Assembly: GCA_030706065.1 (NCBI GenBank)
Contig: JAUZPH010000048.1
Span: 1 to 13,196, forward strand
Direction of reading: 5' to 3'
DNA length: 13,196 bases
From: Bacillota bacterium
GTDB lineage: Bacteria; Bacillota; Clostridia; Clostridiales; Clostridiaceae
Made by a program: the position numbers and the translations under genes. This document shows positions 5,954 to 13,196 of the stretch, one piece after another; position 1 is the first letter of the stretch; every line of letters begins with the position of its first letter. Below the pieces are notes generated by a model. It had not been told where the DNA came from and made no database searches. It saw nothing but the letters and a program-made list of their open reading frames with translations.

Positions 5954-6832
5954 TTATTTTAAGCGGTAGGAAACAAAGGCCAGCTTACTGCTGTCTGGAG
6001 ACCAGGAATTCACATTTATTGTACCCTGTCCGCCAAAGAGCTTCACCAGTGTCTTGTATTCCCCTCCCTCGGAGGACATCAAGCGTATTTCAACATTTTT
6101 GTTTGCCGGGTGGGCACCGGGTTCCACATCACCCTTCCTGTAGGTTATATAGGCAACCAGCCTGCCGTCCGGCGAAATATGAGCAAACCAGCTGTTGGAT
6201 TCATCAAAGGTCATCTGCTGAGGATTAGCTCCGTCCTTCTCCATACGCCATATCTGCATCAGGCCGCTGCGGGTGGAATTGAACCATATATATTTGCCAT
6301 CGGGACTGTATTCCGGGCCATCGTCAAGGCCCGGTGTATCCGTCAGCTGAGCCTCGTTTCCTCCAATAGTGGGAATAGTATAGATATCGTACTGGCCGTT
6401 CCTTTCTGCGCAATAGGATAGAGTTTTCCCATCCGGCGACCATCCATGCAGATAACTTGGTGACATTGGTGTGATTAGAACAGGCTCTCCCCCCTCAATG
6501 GGCAAAACATATATTCTGGACTCACCATCCTCCATCGTATGGTGGCTCACAGCTAAGGATTTTCCATCCGGTGAGAGAACATGGTCATTGTTGCAATCCA
6601 CGGCGACTCCTGAATAAATTTCCTTTATTTCCCTTGTTGTAAGATTAAAGGTATAGATGCGGCCGTTATTGTTATAGACCAGATATCTTCCATCTTTCGT
6701 CCAGTTAGGCGCCTCGATTAAATCTTCGAACTCCGCCACCACGGTACGCTTTCCGGAGTTAACATCCACGGTTTCCAAAATACTTGTGACATTTCGGCTT
6801 TCACGCTTTCGCGGCTCTGTAAGTACTTTCAT
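5954..6832 (-). CDS. PD40/TolB-like six-bladed beta-propeller protein, function unknown
   Basis: The 292-residue protein consists almost entirely of propeller repeats. The blade motif (W/Y/I/L)(S/T)(P/K)D(G/S)(K/R)xLxx(Y/F/V) recurs at about residues 44, 87, 131, 175, 219 and 277, a spacing of roughly 44 residues in most cases, giving six blades. There is no signal peptide or membrane segment, so it should be cytoplasmic. That differs from TolB itself, which is periplasmic. Related PD40 proteins bind ligands or proteins, and some are oligogalacturonate lyases or peptidase N-domains. I see no catalytic motif that selects one. I prefer the ATG at 6832-6830: AAAGGG directly abuts the earlier ATG at 6841 but is well spaced from this one. 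A good promoter lies just upstream. No terminator follows, so it may be co-transcribed with the dehydrogenase through element B. Confidence 0.85.
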   Translation of the reverse strand: MKVLTEPRKRESRNVTSILETVDVNSGKRTVVAEFEDLIEAPNWTKDGRYLVYNNNGRIYTFNLTTREIKEIYSGVAVDCNNDHVLSPDGKSLAVSHHTMEDGESRIYVLPIEGGEPVLITPMSPSYLHGWSPDGKTLSYCAERNGQYDIYTIPTIGGNEAQLTDTPGLDDGPEYSPDGKYIWFNSTRSGLMQIWRMEKDGANPQQMTFDESNSWFAHISPDGRLVAYITYRKGDVEPGAHPANKNVEIRLMSSEGGEYKTLVKLFGGQGTINVNSWSPDSSKLAFVSYRLK

Positions 6833-6867
6833 AATATGCATCCCTTTCTTTTTAGGCCTTCATCATC

Positions 6868-6896
6868 ATTTTATTCCTCATGAATGTATTTTTCAA
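6868..6896 (-). promoter_or_regulatory. Sigma-A promoter for the PD40 gene
   Basis: On the minus strand TTGAAA (6896-6891), a 17-bp spacer and TAAAAT (6873-6868) each match consensus at five of six bases. They lie about 35 bp before the chosen start and downstream of the terminator at 6981-7025. This is the best -35/-10 pair in the window. Confidence 0.65.
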
Positions 6897-6980
6897 CAAT
6901 CACGGATTTATTTTCGGCAGATAACACTTTTTGTTAGAAAGAATATTGTACTGGATTCCTGTATCACCCTGAATATAAAG

Positions 6981-7025
6981 AAAAGGCTTGCAAACTCTGT
7001 GATAAAGTTAGTTTGCAGGCCTTTT
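6981..7025. terminator. Strong hairpin terminator after the response regulator gene
   Basis: The 16-nt arms AAAAGGCTTGCAAACT (6981-6996) and AGTTTGCAGGCCTTTT (7010-7025) pair with one mismatch around a 13-nt loop. Each arm ends in an A/T run, so it can work on either strand. The nearest gene is the response regulator on the minus strand, whose stop codon is 35 bp away. Confidence 0.88.
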
Positions 7026-7059
7026 CATATAACTATTCCCGTCCTTTATCTGTTTCTGT

Positions 7060-8607
7060 TCAAAGGACCTTCTTGAACTCCTTCGGACTGACCCCTACAT
7101 TCTTTTTGAACTTTTCATAAAAATAATTCATACTGCTGTATCCTACTTTTTCGGAAACTTCATATATCTTCATGGATTTTTGAGACAGCAGTATTTTTGC
7201 ATTTTCTATCCTTACCTTGTCCAAATAATTATTAAAATTGTCTCCGGTATAACTTTTGAATATCTTGCCAAGATAGGCACTGTTATAGTTGAATATTTCC
7301 CCCAATCCCTCCAGCCTGAGAGATTTGTAATAGTTTTTATCAATATAGTTCAAAATTCGTTTTATCACACTGTCTGCAGAATCATTACAAGCTTTATCGG
7401 AGATACTGCAGAACACTTCATTCAAGTAGTTCATTAAGGCATATAGGTTGGCCTTTTCATAGATGTTTTGAAGAATGGCATCGCAGGATGGCACTTCATC
7501 CTTTATCCCGCTGTAGTTTGCAGTAATCTTTTCCTTTAGTTCCACACATATATTGATAGCTATTCCTTTTATCTTGTCCATGGAATAACCGCTTCGAACA
7601 AAATAAAGTATCAGGCCATTGAGTACTTCTGTTACCTTCTCCTTGTCATTTACTTCAATAAAGGTAAACAATTCTTCAGTATAGTCTGAAATTTCCATAC
7701 TCCCGGGTTCATGGGTATCCAAACCCAACTTACTTGTTACCGCATCCCAGGATACAACCTTTATCTCATCCTGAAAGAATCCCAGTTCCAGCAGCTTTAC
7801 TGCGTCTCTATATGACTGCGGTATATTATCAGCCTCATCAACAAGCCTTCCTAAGGCAATAGACACTTCCATGTTTATAGACTTACCAATTCTTTTATAT
7901 AACCTTTCAAGTATTTTCGAAGATTGCTGAGGGCTGGTGTTTTTAATTAATAACGCAGCGTTTTTGTCTATGCCCACAACATCTACATTATCCGATGTAT
8001 TTAACAATTCAGAGATACCGGATAATATCTCCTCTCCAACACCGCTGCTTTCCAGGAATGACCTGCCGTGAATCAGAGCCACCTGAAAGTTCCTGCAAGA
8101 TTTGAAGAGGCCGTTCAATCTATCCTCTGACTCAAAGTCATCCGGCTTTTCAATGCCCAAAATAATATTGCTCAGAGTGATACTTTTCAAAAATCTATCG
8201 CTGCTTTCCACCTTTTTTTTCAATTGGTTTTCCTTTAATATCTCCTGTCGGGCATTCTTTACCGCTTCCGTCAGTTCCTCCTCATCAATAGGTTTAAGAA
8301 TATATGAACGAACACCCAGCCTGAGGGAGTTTCTGGCATACTCAAAATCTGAAAAACCGGTGAGAACGATAAACTTTCCTTTAAACCCCTTTTCGCATGC
8401 GTATTTCATAACATCAATTCCATACATACCCGGCATCCTGATGTCAATCAAAACAAGATCGGGGTTTAAAGCAGCTATTTTTTCCAGGGCATCCTGGCCG
8501 TCAACCCCCTCGCCACAAATGCTAAAGCCATATTCCTCCCAGGGTATAAACTCCCTCAAACCTTCTCTGGCTTTGGGTTCATCATCAACGATTAATACCT
8601 TTAACAT
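7060..8607 (-). CDS. AraC-type response regulator (YesN-like)
   Basis: The product is a 515-residue two-component regulator. The N-terminal receiver domain (about 1-120) shows the acidic pair D8/D9, the phospho-acceptor D55 in LVLIDIRMPG, T83 and K105 (SYILKP). A middle region of about 290 residues with no motif I can name follows. The last 100 residues form an AraC double helix-turn-helix (SLRLEGLGEIFNYNSAYLG, then IYEVSEKVGYSSMNYFYEKF and GVSPKEFKK). Family members sense sugars through a YesM-type kinase and switch on sugar-use genes. No kinase gene is in the window. The ATG at 8607-8605 follows AAGGGGG by 9 nt. The frame stays open upstream through the 45-bp repeats, but that extension is just translated repeat. 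Its place divergent from GH42 suggests that it controls GH42 and perhaps GH43/GH3. Confidence 0.93.
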   Translation of the reverse strand: MLKVLIVDDEPKAREGLREFIPWEEYGFSICGEGVDGQDALEKIAALNPDLVLIDIRMPGMYGIDVMKYACEKGFKGKFIVLTGFSDFEYARNSLRLGVRSYILKPIDEEELTEAVKNARQEILKENQLKKKVESSDRFLKSITLSNIILGIEKPDDFESEDRLNGLFKSCRNFQVALIHGRSFLESSGVGEEILSGISELLNTSDNVDVVGIDKNAALLIKNTSPQQSSKILERLYKRIGKSINMEVSIALGRLVDEADNIPQSYRDAVKLLELGFFQDEIKVVSWDAVTSKLGLDTHEPGSMEISDYTEELFTFIEVNDKEKVTEVLNGLILYFVRSGYSMDKIKGIAINICVELKEKITANYSGIKDEVPSCDAILQNIYEKANLYALMNYLNEVFCSISDKACNDSADSVIKRILNYIDKNYYKSLRLEGLGEIFNYNSAYLGKIFKSYTGDNFNNYLDKVRIENAKILLSQKSMKIYEVSEKVGYSSMNYFYEKFKKNVGVSPKEFKKVL

Positions 8608-8617
8608 TAGCAGATAC

Positions 8618-8707
8618 CCCCTTGCATTCCTTACTTGCACGTAAAGATTATCAATCTTTACGCCCCTTGCATTCCTTACTTGCACGTAAAGATTATCAAT
8701 CTTTACG
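8618..8707. repeat. Two exact 45-bp tandem repeats with internal palindromes
   Basis: Units 8618-8662 and 8663-8707 are identical. Each carries a perfect palindrome (8640-8662 and 8685-8707) with arms CGTAAAGATT and AATCTTTACG around ATC, and two TTGCA motifs 13 bp apart. The unit nearer the gene contains most of the response regulator's ribosome site. Spacing between palindromes is 45 bp, a little over four helical turns. Possible roles are an operator for the regulator itself or tandem leader hairpins that hide the ribosome site. There is no T-tract, so these are not terminators. Confidence 0.85.
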
Positions 8708-8759
8708 CTCCCATCATATCGGTTAGTATATATATTATGTATATTATATATTTTTATCT

Positions 8760-8773
8760 TGAAACCGTATACT
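8760..8773 (+). promoter_or_regulatory. Weak candidate catabolite-response (cre) site
   Basis: TGAAACCGTATACT matches the CcpA cre pattern TGNAANCGNTNNCW at all but one defined position and keeps the central CG. It lies in the divergent gap between the response regulator and GH42, about 170 bp before the GH42 start, where a carbon-catabolite control site would be plausible. A single degenerate match in AT-rich DNA could be chance. Confidence 0.25.
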
Positions 8774-8818
8774 CACACTTTTTAACATCATTTCCACCAA
8801 TAATTATAGATTTATGTA

Positions 8819-8847
8819 TTGACTGCTCTAATTTCTATATAAATTAT
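8819..8847 (+). promoter_or_regulatory. Possible GH42 promoter
   Basis: TTGACT (8819-8824), a 17-bp spacer and AATTAT (8842-8847) lie about 100 bp before the GH42 start. The -35 is good and the -10 is weak, as is common for promoters that need an activator. Several other AT-rich -10-like strings lie nearby. Confidence 0.35.
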
Positions 8848-8943
8848 CTATAATTTATATAATTTATTATGGTACGGGTATATAGTATTGTAAAGTTATA
8901 TAAAACTGTTGCAGGTTTAATCTTATAGCAAAGGAAGTGCAGT

Positions 8944-10980
8944 ATGGCTTTAAAAAATCTATCATATATACCATTTGGCGGTGATTACAATCCCGATCAA
9001 TGGCCGGAAGAAATCTGGAAGGAGGATATGCGGCTTTTCAAGCTGGCTGGGATAAATATTGTAACCCTGCCGGTATTCAGCTGGGCCAGGCTTCAGCCGG
9101 CGGAGGACTCGTATGACTTTGACTGGCTGGATAAAATCTTTGATTTACTATTGAAGAACAATATAAACGTATGCCTGGCTACTTCAACTGCAGCCCAGCC
9201 TGCATGGATGTCCCTAAAATATCCTGAAGTACTACCTGTTGATTTCGAAGGAAGAAAACGTAAACATGGAGGCAGGGTTAATTTCTGCCCAAACAGCAAA
9301 AAATACCGCGAACTGTCTGTTAGGTTGGCAGGAAAAATAGCTGAAAGGTATAAAAACAGCACTAACTTAGTTGCCTGGCATATCGGTAATGAGTACGGCA
9401 ATTATTGTTATTGCGACAATTGTGCCAAAGAGTTCAGACTGTGGCTGAAGGAAAGATACGGCACCATTGAAGAACTGAATAAAAGGTGGAACATGAATTT
9501 TTGGGGACATACTGTATATGACTGGGATGAAATAGTGGTTCCCTCCGGATTGAATGAAATGTGGAAGGAACCGGTGCGGGACGGTTCCTGTTTTCAGGGT
9601 ATTTCCCTGGATTACAACCGATTTATGTCCGACTCCATTTTAGCCTGTTATCTTGGAGAATATAAGGCAATAAAAGAAATAACTCCGGATATCCCCATAA
9701 CAACAAATTTAATGGGCACCTTCAAGCCGCTGGATTATTTCAAATGGGCAGAACATATGGACATTGTGTCCTGGGATAACTACCCTGCTCTTACAGATGC
9801 ACCGGCAATTACTGCATTAAGGCATGATCTTATGAGAAGCCTAAAAGGAGGGCAGCCCTTTATGTTGATGGAGCAGACTCCAAGCCAGCAAAACTGGCAG
9901 TATTACAACAGTGTCAAGCGTCCCGGAGTCATGAGGCTGCAAAGTTATCAGGCTGTGGCACATGGAGCGGATACCGTTATGTTCTTTCAGCTCAGGCAGT
10001 CCGTCGGGGCCTGTGAAAAGTATCATGCAGCAGTTATATCCCATGCAGGCCATGAAAATACACGGGTATTCAAAGAATGTACACATCTTGGAAAAGAGCT
10101 GATGAGTATAGGAGATAGACTTTTTGATTCGAAATTGAAGTCAAAGATAGGCATCATATTTGACTGGGACAATTGGTGGGCCTTGGAGTTCTCCAGTGGG
10201 CCAAGTGTAGAACTCAAATACCTGAAGCAGATAGAAAAGTATTATAGTGCCTTCCATGCAATGAATATTCCTGTGGATTTTGTAAGACCGGAGGGAGACT
10301 TTTCGGCATATGACATAATAATTGCACCGGTACTTTACATGTTAAAACCGGGCGCCGCTGAAAATTTCGAAAGCTTTGTGGAGAAAGGCGGCAGCTTTGT
10401 TACTACCTTCTTTAGCGGTTATGTAGATGGAAATGACAGAGTTCAGCTTGGCGGATATCCTGCACAGCTTAGAAAGCTTCTTGGACTATGGGTAGAAGAA
10501 ATTGATGCTCTTTTCCCTAACATGAGTAACAGCATTGTCATGAAGGCTCATCAGGAGCATTTCCGGAAGGAATATAACTGCGGAATGCTCTGCGATATTA
10601 TAAATACAGAAGGAGCGGAAGTTCTGGCGGTTTACGGCAGTGACTTTTATGAAGGCAGGCCGGTACTGACCGTCAACAAATTTGGTACAGGCCGTGCCTA
10701 CTATATTGCCTCCGATGGAGAAGAAGCATTTATTAAAGACTTTGCAAAGTACCTCTGTGAAGAAAAAGGAATAAACTCCTCCTTTGATGCTGAGGCAAAT
10801 GTAGAGATAACACAGAGGTTTAAGGATGGCAGGGAATTTACCTTTATATTAAACCACAATGACCATGAAGCCACCGTAAGCCTTGGAAGTGGTAACTATC
10901 TCGATATCCTGAGAAGTTCGGAGGCTGAAGGCAATCTGGTTTTAAAGGCCAAGGATATAGCTGTACTTGAGAAAATTTGA
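8944..10980 (+). CDS. GH42 beta-galactosidase
   Basis: The 678-residue enzyme hydrolyses terminal beta-D-galactosyl residues, probably from galactan- or arabinogalactan-derived oligosaccharides. The GH42 TIM barrel begins with FGGDYNPDQWP (11-21). The acid/base is E150 in AWHIGNEYG and the nucleophile is E310 in FMLMEQTPSQQNW. Cys115, 155, 157 and 160 fit the metal-binding cysteine cluster of the family. The barrel is followed by a trimerisation-type domain (about 390-600) and a small C-terminal beta domain. There is no signal peptide, so it is cytoplasmic. Length is normal for GH42. The ATG at 8944 has AAGGA 8 nt upstream. It is the only plus-strand gene in the window, divergent from the AraC-type regulator and convergent with GH43, so it is probably a single-gene transcript controlled by that regulator. 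Confidence 0.95.
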   Translation: MALKNLSYIPFGGDYNPDQWPEEIWKEDMRLFKLAGINIVTLPVFSWARLQPAEDSYDFDWLDKIFDLLLKNNINVCLATSTAAQPAWMSLKYPEVLPVDFEGRKRKHGGRVNFCPNSKKYRELSVRLAGKIAERYKNSTNLVAWHIGNEYGNYCYCDNCAKEFRLWLKERYGTIEELNKRWNMNFWGHTVYDWDEIVVPSGLNEMWKEPVRDGSCFQGISLDYNRFMSDSILACYLGEYKAIKEITPDIPITTNLMGTFKPLDYFKWAEHMDIVSWDNYPALTDAPAITALRHDLMRSLKGGQPFMLMEQTPSQQNWQYYNSVKRPGVMRLQSYQAVAHGADTVMFFQLRQSVGACEKYHAAVISHAGHENTRVFKECTHLGKELMSIGDRLFDSKLKSKIGIIFDWDNWWALEFSSGPSVELKYLKQIEKYYSAFHAMNIPVDFVRPEGDFSAYDIIIAPVLYMLKPGAAENFESFVEKGGSFVTTFFSGYVDGNDRVQLGGYPAQLRKLLGLWVEEIDALFPNMSNSIVMKAHQEHFRKEYNCGMLCDIINTEGAEVLAVYGSDFYEGRPVLTVNKFGTGRAYYIASDGEEAFIKDFAKYLCEEKGINSSFDAEANVEITQRFKDGREFTFILNHNDHEATVSLGSGNYLDILRSSEAEGNLVLKAKDIAVLEKI

Positions 10981-11040
10981 TATACAGTCCATAAGCTGTT
11001 ATAAGTAATTGTCAACAATTTACCTGCATGTCTATAAATC

Positions 11041-11082
11041 AGTGAGTGCTTCACGATGTATATTTATGCTTCACTCTTTTTC
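11041..11082 (+). terminator. Possible weak terminator after GH42
   Basis: AGTGAGTGC and GCTTCACT pair imperfectly (one wobble, one bulge) around an 18-nt loop and are followed by CTTTTTC. It starts 60 bp past the GH42 stop codon. The stem is weak, and the stronger hairpin at 11150-11185 may also stop GH42 transcripts. Confidence 0.4.
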
Positions 11083-11140
11083 AAGCATACCCCACCTCTG
11101 CGCCTATAGTACATGCTGTTTGGCGCGGTCAATATATATA

Positions 11141-11185
11141 CAAAAGTAGCCGGTGCATAATGTATTCCCATTCATTATGCACCGG
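11141..11185. terminator. Hairpin terminator between convergent GH42 and GH43 genes
   Basis: Perfect 13-bp arms CCGGTGCATAATG (11150-11162) and CATTATGCACCGG (11173-11185) enclose a 10-nt loop. On the minus strand CTACTTTTG follows, so it most likely ends the GH43 transcript, whose stop codon is 9 bp away. Its position between convergent genes lets it serve both. Confidence 0.75.
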
Positions 11186-11194
11186 CTCCTCTGT

Positions 11195-12712
11195 TTAAAC
11201 TTCAGTATATTTAAAATAATGAAAATCAGCAGGAATACTGTTTTTTCTGCCGTTTCCCGTTGCATAAAGTCCAAAATACACTCCGGTAAAGCCTCCTGCA
11301 ACTTCTGAAGATAAGTATTTCGTCTCACCATCGGCTATTTCTTTTGGTATATTCCCGTTAACAGCATATTTGAAATGATACGAACCTGTTTCTGCGCTGA
11401 TTTCCAGCGTGATGGAACCAGCATTTATGGCTTCCTCTGCGACTATGACCGACAGCTTTCCGATGGTTCTTCTTACGATTACCTTCCTGCCAGGGCCGTC
11501 TCCAGTAACTGCAATTTCATAATGGTGTTTCTCGTCCATTATGACGGTAAGGCCTGCTTCTTCATCTTTCTTCTCAGGCTTAAAATCCAATAAAGTTTCC
11601 ACGCTGCAGTTAAAATGCTGCTGGCGCTTTCCAACAAAGGCAGGCGAATCCACATCATTGAGGCTTACTTCTGAACCATACAGCCTCAAACAACCTTTCT
11701 TCTCTGTCAGTGAATACAGACTTTCATTCGGATTTCTGACATAGTTCCATCGGTAATCTAAAGTGGCATCATCAAAATTATCTTCAAAAACCTCCATCTG
11801 AATCTGTTCCGAGGTTATTTTATCAGTTTCCACTGTCAGCTGAACGGTACCATTACCATTTACTATTGGCCAACCTTCTTTATTCCATTCAAGGGGGGCT
11901 AAGAAAGTTTCTCTTCCCAAGTGATGATAGTCTCCGTTGGCAGTTCTGAATGCCAGAAACACCATCCACCAGTTTCCATTACCATCTTCAACTATATCCG
12001 CATGACCAGTTCCCTGTATTGTAGAAAATCCACTATTCCTGTGAGTAAGTATCGGATTACCTGGACAGGATTCAAATGGGCCCCAGGGACTCCTGCTGCG
12101 AGCGTGAGTCACCATATGGCCATATTCCGTGCCACCCTCGGCAATCATTAAATAGTAGTAATTGCTAATTTTGTACAAGTGAGGCGCCTCAGGATGCCTT
12201 CCGCCATTGCCACCCCATATGTACTTTACTTCCGTCAATCTCTTTCCGGTCTTTATATCTATTTCCGATAAACATATTCCCGGTGTTGGTGTTCCATATT
12301 GAGTTGTGCTGGTAAAATAAACCCTGCCGTCTTCATCAAAAAGCAGTGACGGGTCTATTCCACCCTGATCTACCCATAGTGGCTCGGACCATTTTCCTGA
12401 AGGATTATCGGTATATACATAGAAGTTTCCACCGGATGAGACATTTGTTGTGACCATATAAAACAACCCATCATGGTAACGTATGGTTGGAGCGTATATC
12501 CCTGCCGATCTCCATGTTTTACCCAGCGGCAGCTGCGAAGCTGTGGTAAGGCAGTGGCCAATCTGTTTCCAATTCACCAGGTCAGTACTATGGAATATTG
12601 GTACTCCGGGAAAGTAGCAAAAGGAACTTGTTACAAGATAGTAATCCTCTCCTGCTCTGCAGATACTTGGGTCCGGATAGAATCCGGGAATAATCGGATT
12701 TTTATATTTCAT
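11195..12712 (-). CDS. GH43 beta-xylosidase / alpha-L-arabinofuranosidase
   Basis: The 505-residue enzyme has a five-bladed propeller GH43 domain (about 1-310) and a C-terminal concanavalin-like beta-sandwich (about 320-505). This is the two-domain layout of GH43 beta-xylosidases and arabinofuranosidases. Catalytic residues are visible: base D14 (GFYPDPS), pKa-tuning D120 (GGIDPSL) and acid E175 (RHPEAPH). The C-domain VEVFEDNF-like start and the final YFKYTEV are typical. No signal peptide is present, so it should act in the cytoplasm on imported xylo- or arabino-oligosaccharides. The choice between xylosidase and arabinofuranosidase cannot be made from the sequence. The ATG at 12712 has GGAGGAGG upstream. 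It lies 77 bp after a GH3 gene on the same strand with no clear terminator between, so the two are probably one operon. Confidence 0.94.
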   Translation of the reverse strand: MKYKNPIIPGFYPDPSICRAGEDYYLVTSSFCYFPGVPIFHSTDLVNWKQIGHCLTTASQLPLGKTWRSAGIYAPTIRYHDGLFYMVTTNVSSGGNFYVYTDNPSGKWSEPLWVDQGGIDPSLLFDEDGRVYFTSTTQYGTPTPGICLSEIDIKTGKRLTEVKYIWGGNGGRHPEAPHLYKISNYYYLMIAEGGTEYGHMVTHARSRSPWGPFESCPGNPILTHRNSGFSTIQGTGHADIVEDGNGNWWMVFLAFRTANGDYHHLGRETFLAPLEWNKEGWPIVNGNGTVQLTVETDKITSEQIQMEVFEDNFDDATLDYRWNYVRNPNESLYSLTEKKGCLRLYGSEVSLNDVDSPAFVGKRQQHFNCSVETLLDFKPEKKDEEAGLTVIMDEKHHYEIAVTGDGPGRKVIVRRTIGKLSVIVAEEAINAGSITLEISAETGSYHFKYAVNGNIPKEIADGETKYLSSEVAGGFTGVYFGLYATGNGRKNSIPADFHYFKYTEV

Positions 12713-12789
12713 ACTTATGCCTCCTCCATTAGTATAGTTTTACTGCAAAACTTTTACAGCCTATAAATTACTTCAAACCTGTTGAACGT

Positions 12790-13196
12790 CTAAAAGTTTA
12801 TATTTCTATCAAGTGCAAATTTCCCCCTGAGCCTTATATCCTCTGAGGAACTTCCCACAAGGGCTTCGAACTCTCCTTCTTCTGCCCGCCAGTTTCCTTC
12901 CTTCACATTATAGAAGGAAAGTGCTTTTCTGTTTATGCTGAATTCTACTGTTTTACTTTCTCCCGCTTCCAGGCACAGCTTGTTAAATCCCTTAAGCTCT
13001 ATTTCCGGCCTATCCACAGAAGCCTGCATATCCCTTATATATAGCTGAACCACTTCGGCACCGCCTCTTGTCCCAGTATTTGTAACCCTCAAAGAGAGTT
13101 TTATTTCTATATCATACTCTTTTACTGCTGCAGAAAGCTTGAGGTCATTGTATTCAAATTTTGTGTAGGAAAGCCCATGGCCAAAGCAGAACAGAG
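12790..13196 (-). CDS. GH3 beta-glucosidase/beta-xylosidase, C-terminal part (runs off right edge)
   Basis: Only the last 134 residues are present; the reading frame is open to the window edge at 13196. The first visible residues, LFCFGHGLSYTKFEY, are the hallmark of the end of the GH3 (alpha/beta)6 sandwich domain, where family members have PFGxGLSYT. The fibronectin type III-like GH3 domain follows: VTNTG, RGGAEVVQLYI, RPEIELKGFNKLCLEAGES and the final NWRAEEGEFEALVGSSSEDIRL. GH3 enzymes of this type release glucose or xylose (sometimes arabinose) from oligosaccharide ends. Its place directly upstream of a GH43 gene favours xylan or arabinoxylan oligosaccharides. The nucleophile Asp and the start lie outside the window. 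Confidence 0.9.
   Translation of the reverse strand, partial: LFCFGHGLSYTKFEYNDLKLSAAVKEYDIEIKLSLRVTNTGTRGGAEVVQLYIRDMQASVDRPEIELKGFNKLCLEAGESKTVEFSINRKALSFYNVKEGNWRAEEGEFEALVGSSSEDIRLRGKFALDRNINF

Noticed and set aside
8102..8644. 180-codon plus-strand open frame
   Set aside because: It is antisense to the receiver domain of the response regulator; no motif and no ribosome site.
8608..8685. N-terminal extension of the response regulator (26 residues)
   Set aside because: It is the translated 45-bp repeat. The receiver domain begins at the ATG at 8607, which has a well-spaced ribosome site.
8618..8707. Minimal CRISPR array
   Set aside because: Only two units, directly abutting with no spacer between them, and no cas genes.
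11104..11331. Short minus-strand open frame overlapping the end of GH43
   Set aside because: It overlaps the GH43 C-terminal coding sequence in another frame and runs through the terminator hairpin.

Overview
The window looks like chromosomal DNA of a plant-polysaccharide-degrading member of the Clostridia (low-GC Bacillota, in the broad Ruminiclostridium/Acetivibrio/Clostridium group). The basis is AT-rich DNA, strong purine-rich Shine-Dalgarno sites, GTG and ATT starts, an AraC-type response regulator of the YesN kind, and glycoside hydrolases of families GH5, GH42, GH43 and GH3. The species cannot be named from the sequence.

Region 1 (1-3492, all minus strand): the first 92 residues of a secreted or membrane-anchored GH5 endoglucanase run off the left edge. 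Next come a translation initiation factor IF3 gene (infC) that lacks its usual rpmI-rplT partners and appears to start at ATT, a cold-shock protein gene, and a DEAD-box RNA helicase with a C-terminal DbpA-type RNA-binding domain. These three genes resemble a small cold-adaptation/translation cluster. The gaps between them hold long palindromes. The gap 279-491 shows only the GH5 ribosome site and no convincing promoter.

Region 2 (3612-6832, minus strand): an iron-sulfur flavoprotein like the small subunit of glutamate synthase, a YdfG-like short-chain dehydrogenase, and a six-bladed PD40 (TolB-like) propeller protein of unknown role. Most are separated by recognisable terminators and promoters. 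Another palindromic element lies between the last two.

Region 3 (7060-13196): a carbohydrate-use locus. An AraC-type response regulator (minus) is divergent from a GH42 beta-galactosidase (plus). A GH43 beta-xylosidase/arabinofuranosidase and the C-terminal end of a GH3 enzyme (both minus) converge on the GH42 gene. The complete GH42 and GH43 enzymes have no signal peptide, so they probably act inside the cell on imported oligosaccharides. Two exact 45-bp tandem repeats, each with a 23-bp palindrome, overlap the ribosome-binding site of the response-regulator gene.

The most unusual signal is a family of three ~100-bp palindromic elements (1711-1813, 1816-1912, and 5813-5908 inverted). They share an apical loop of consensus KTGAAGMTT, and several paired positions change together between copies. 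I do not recognise this family.
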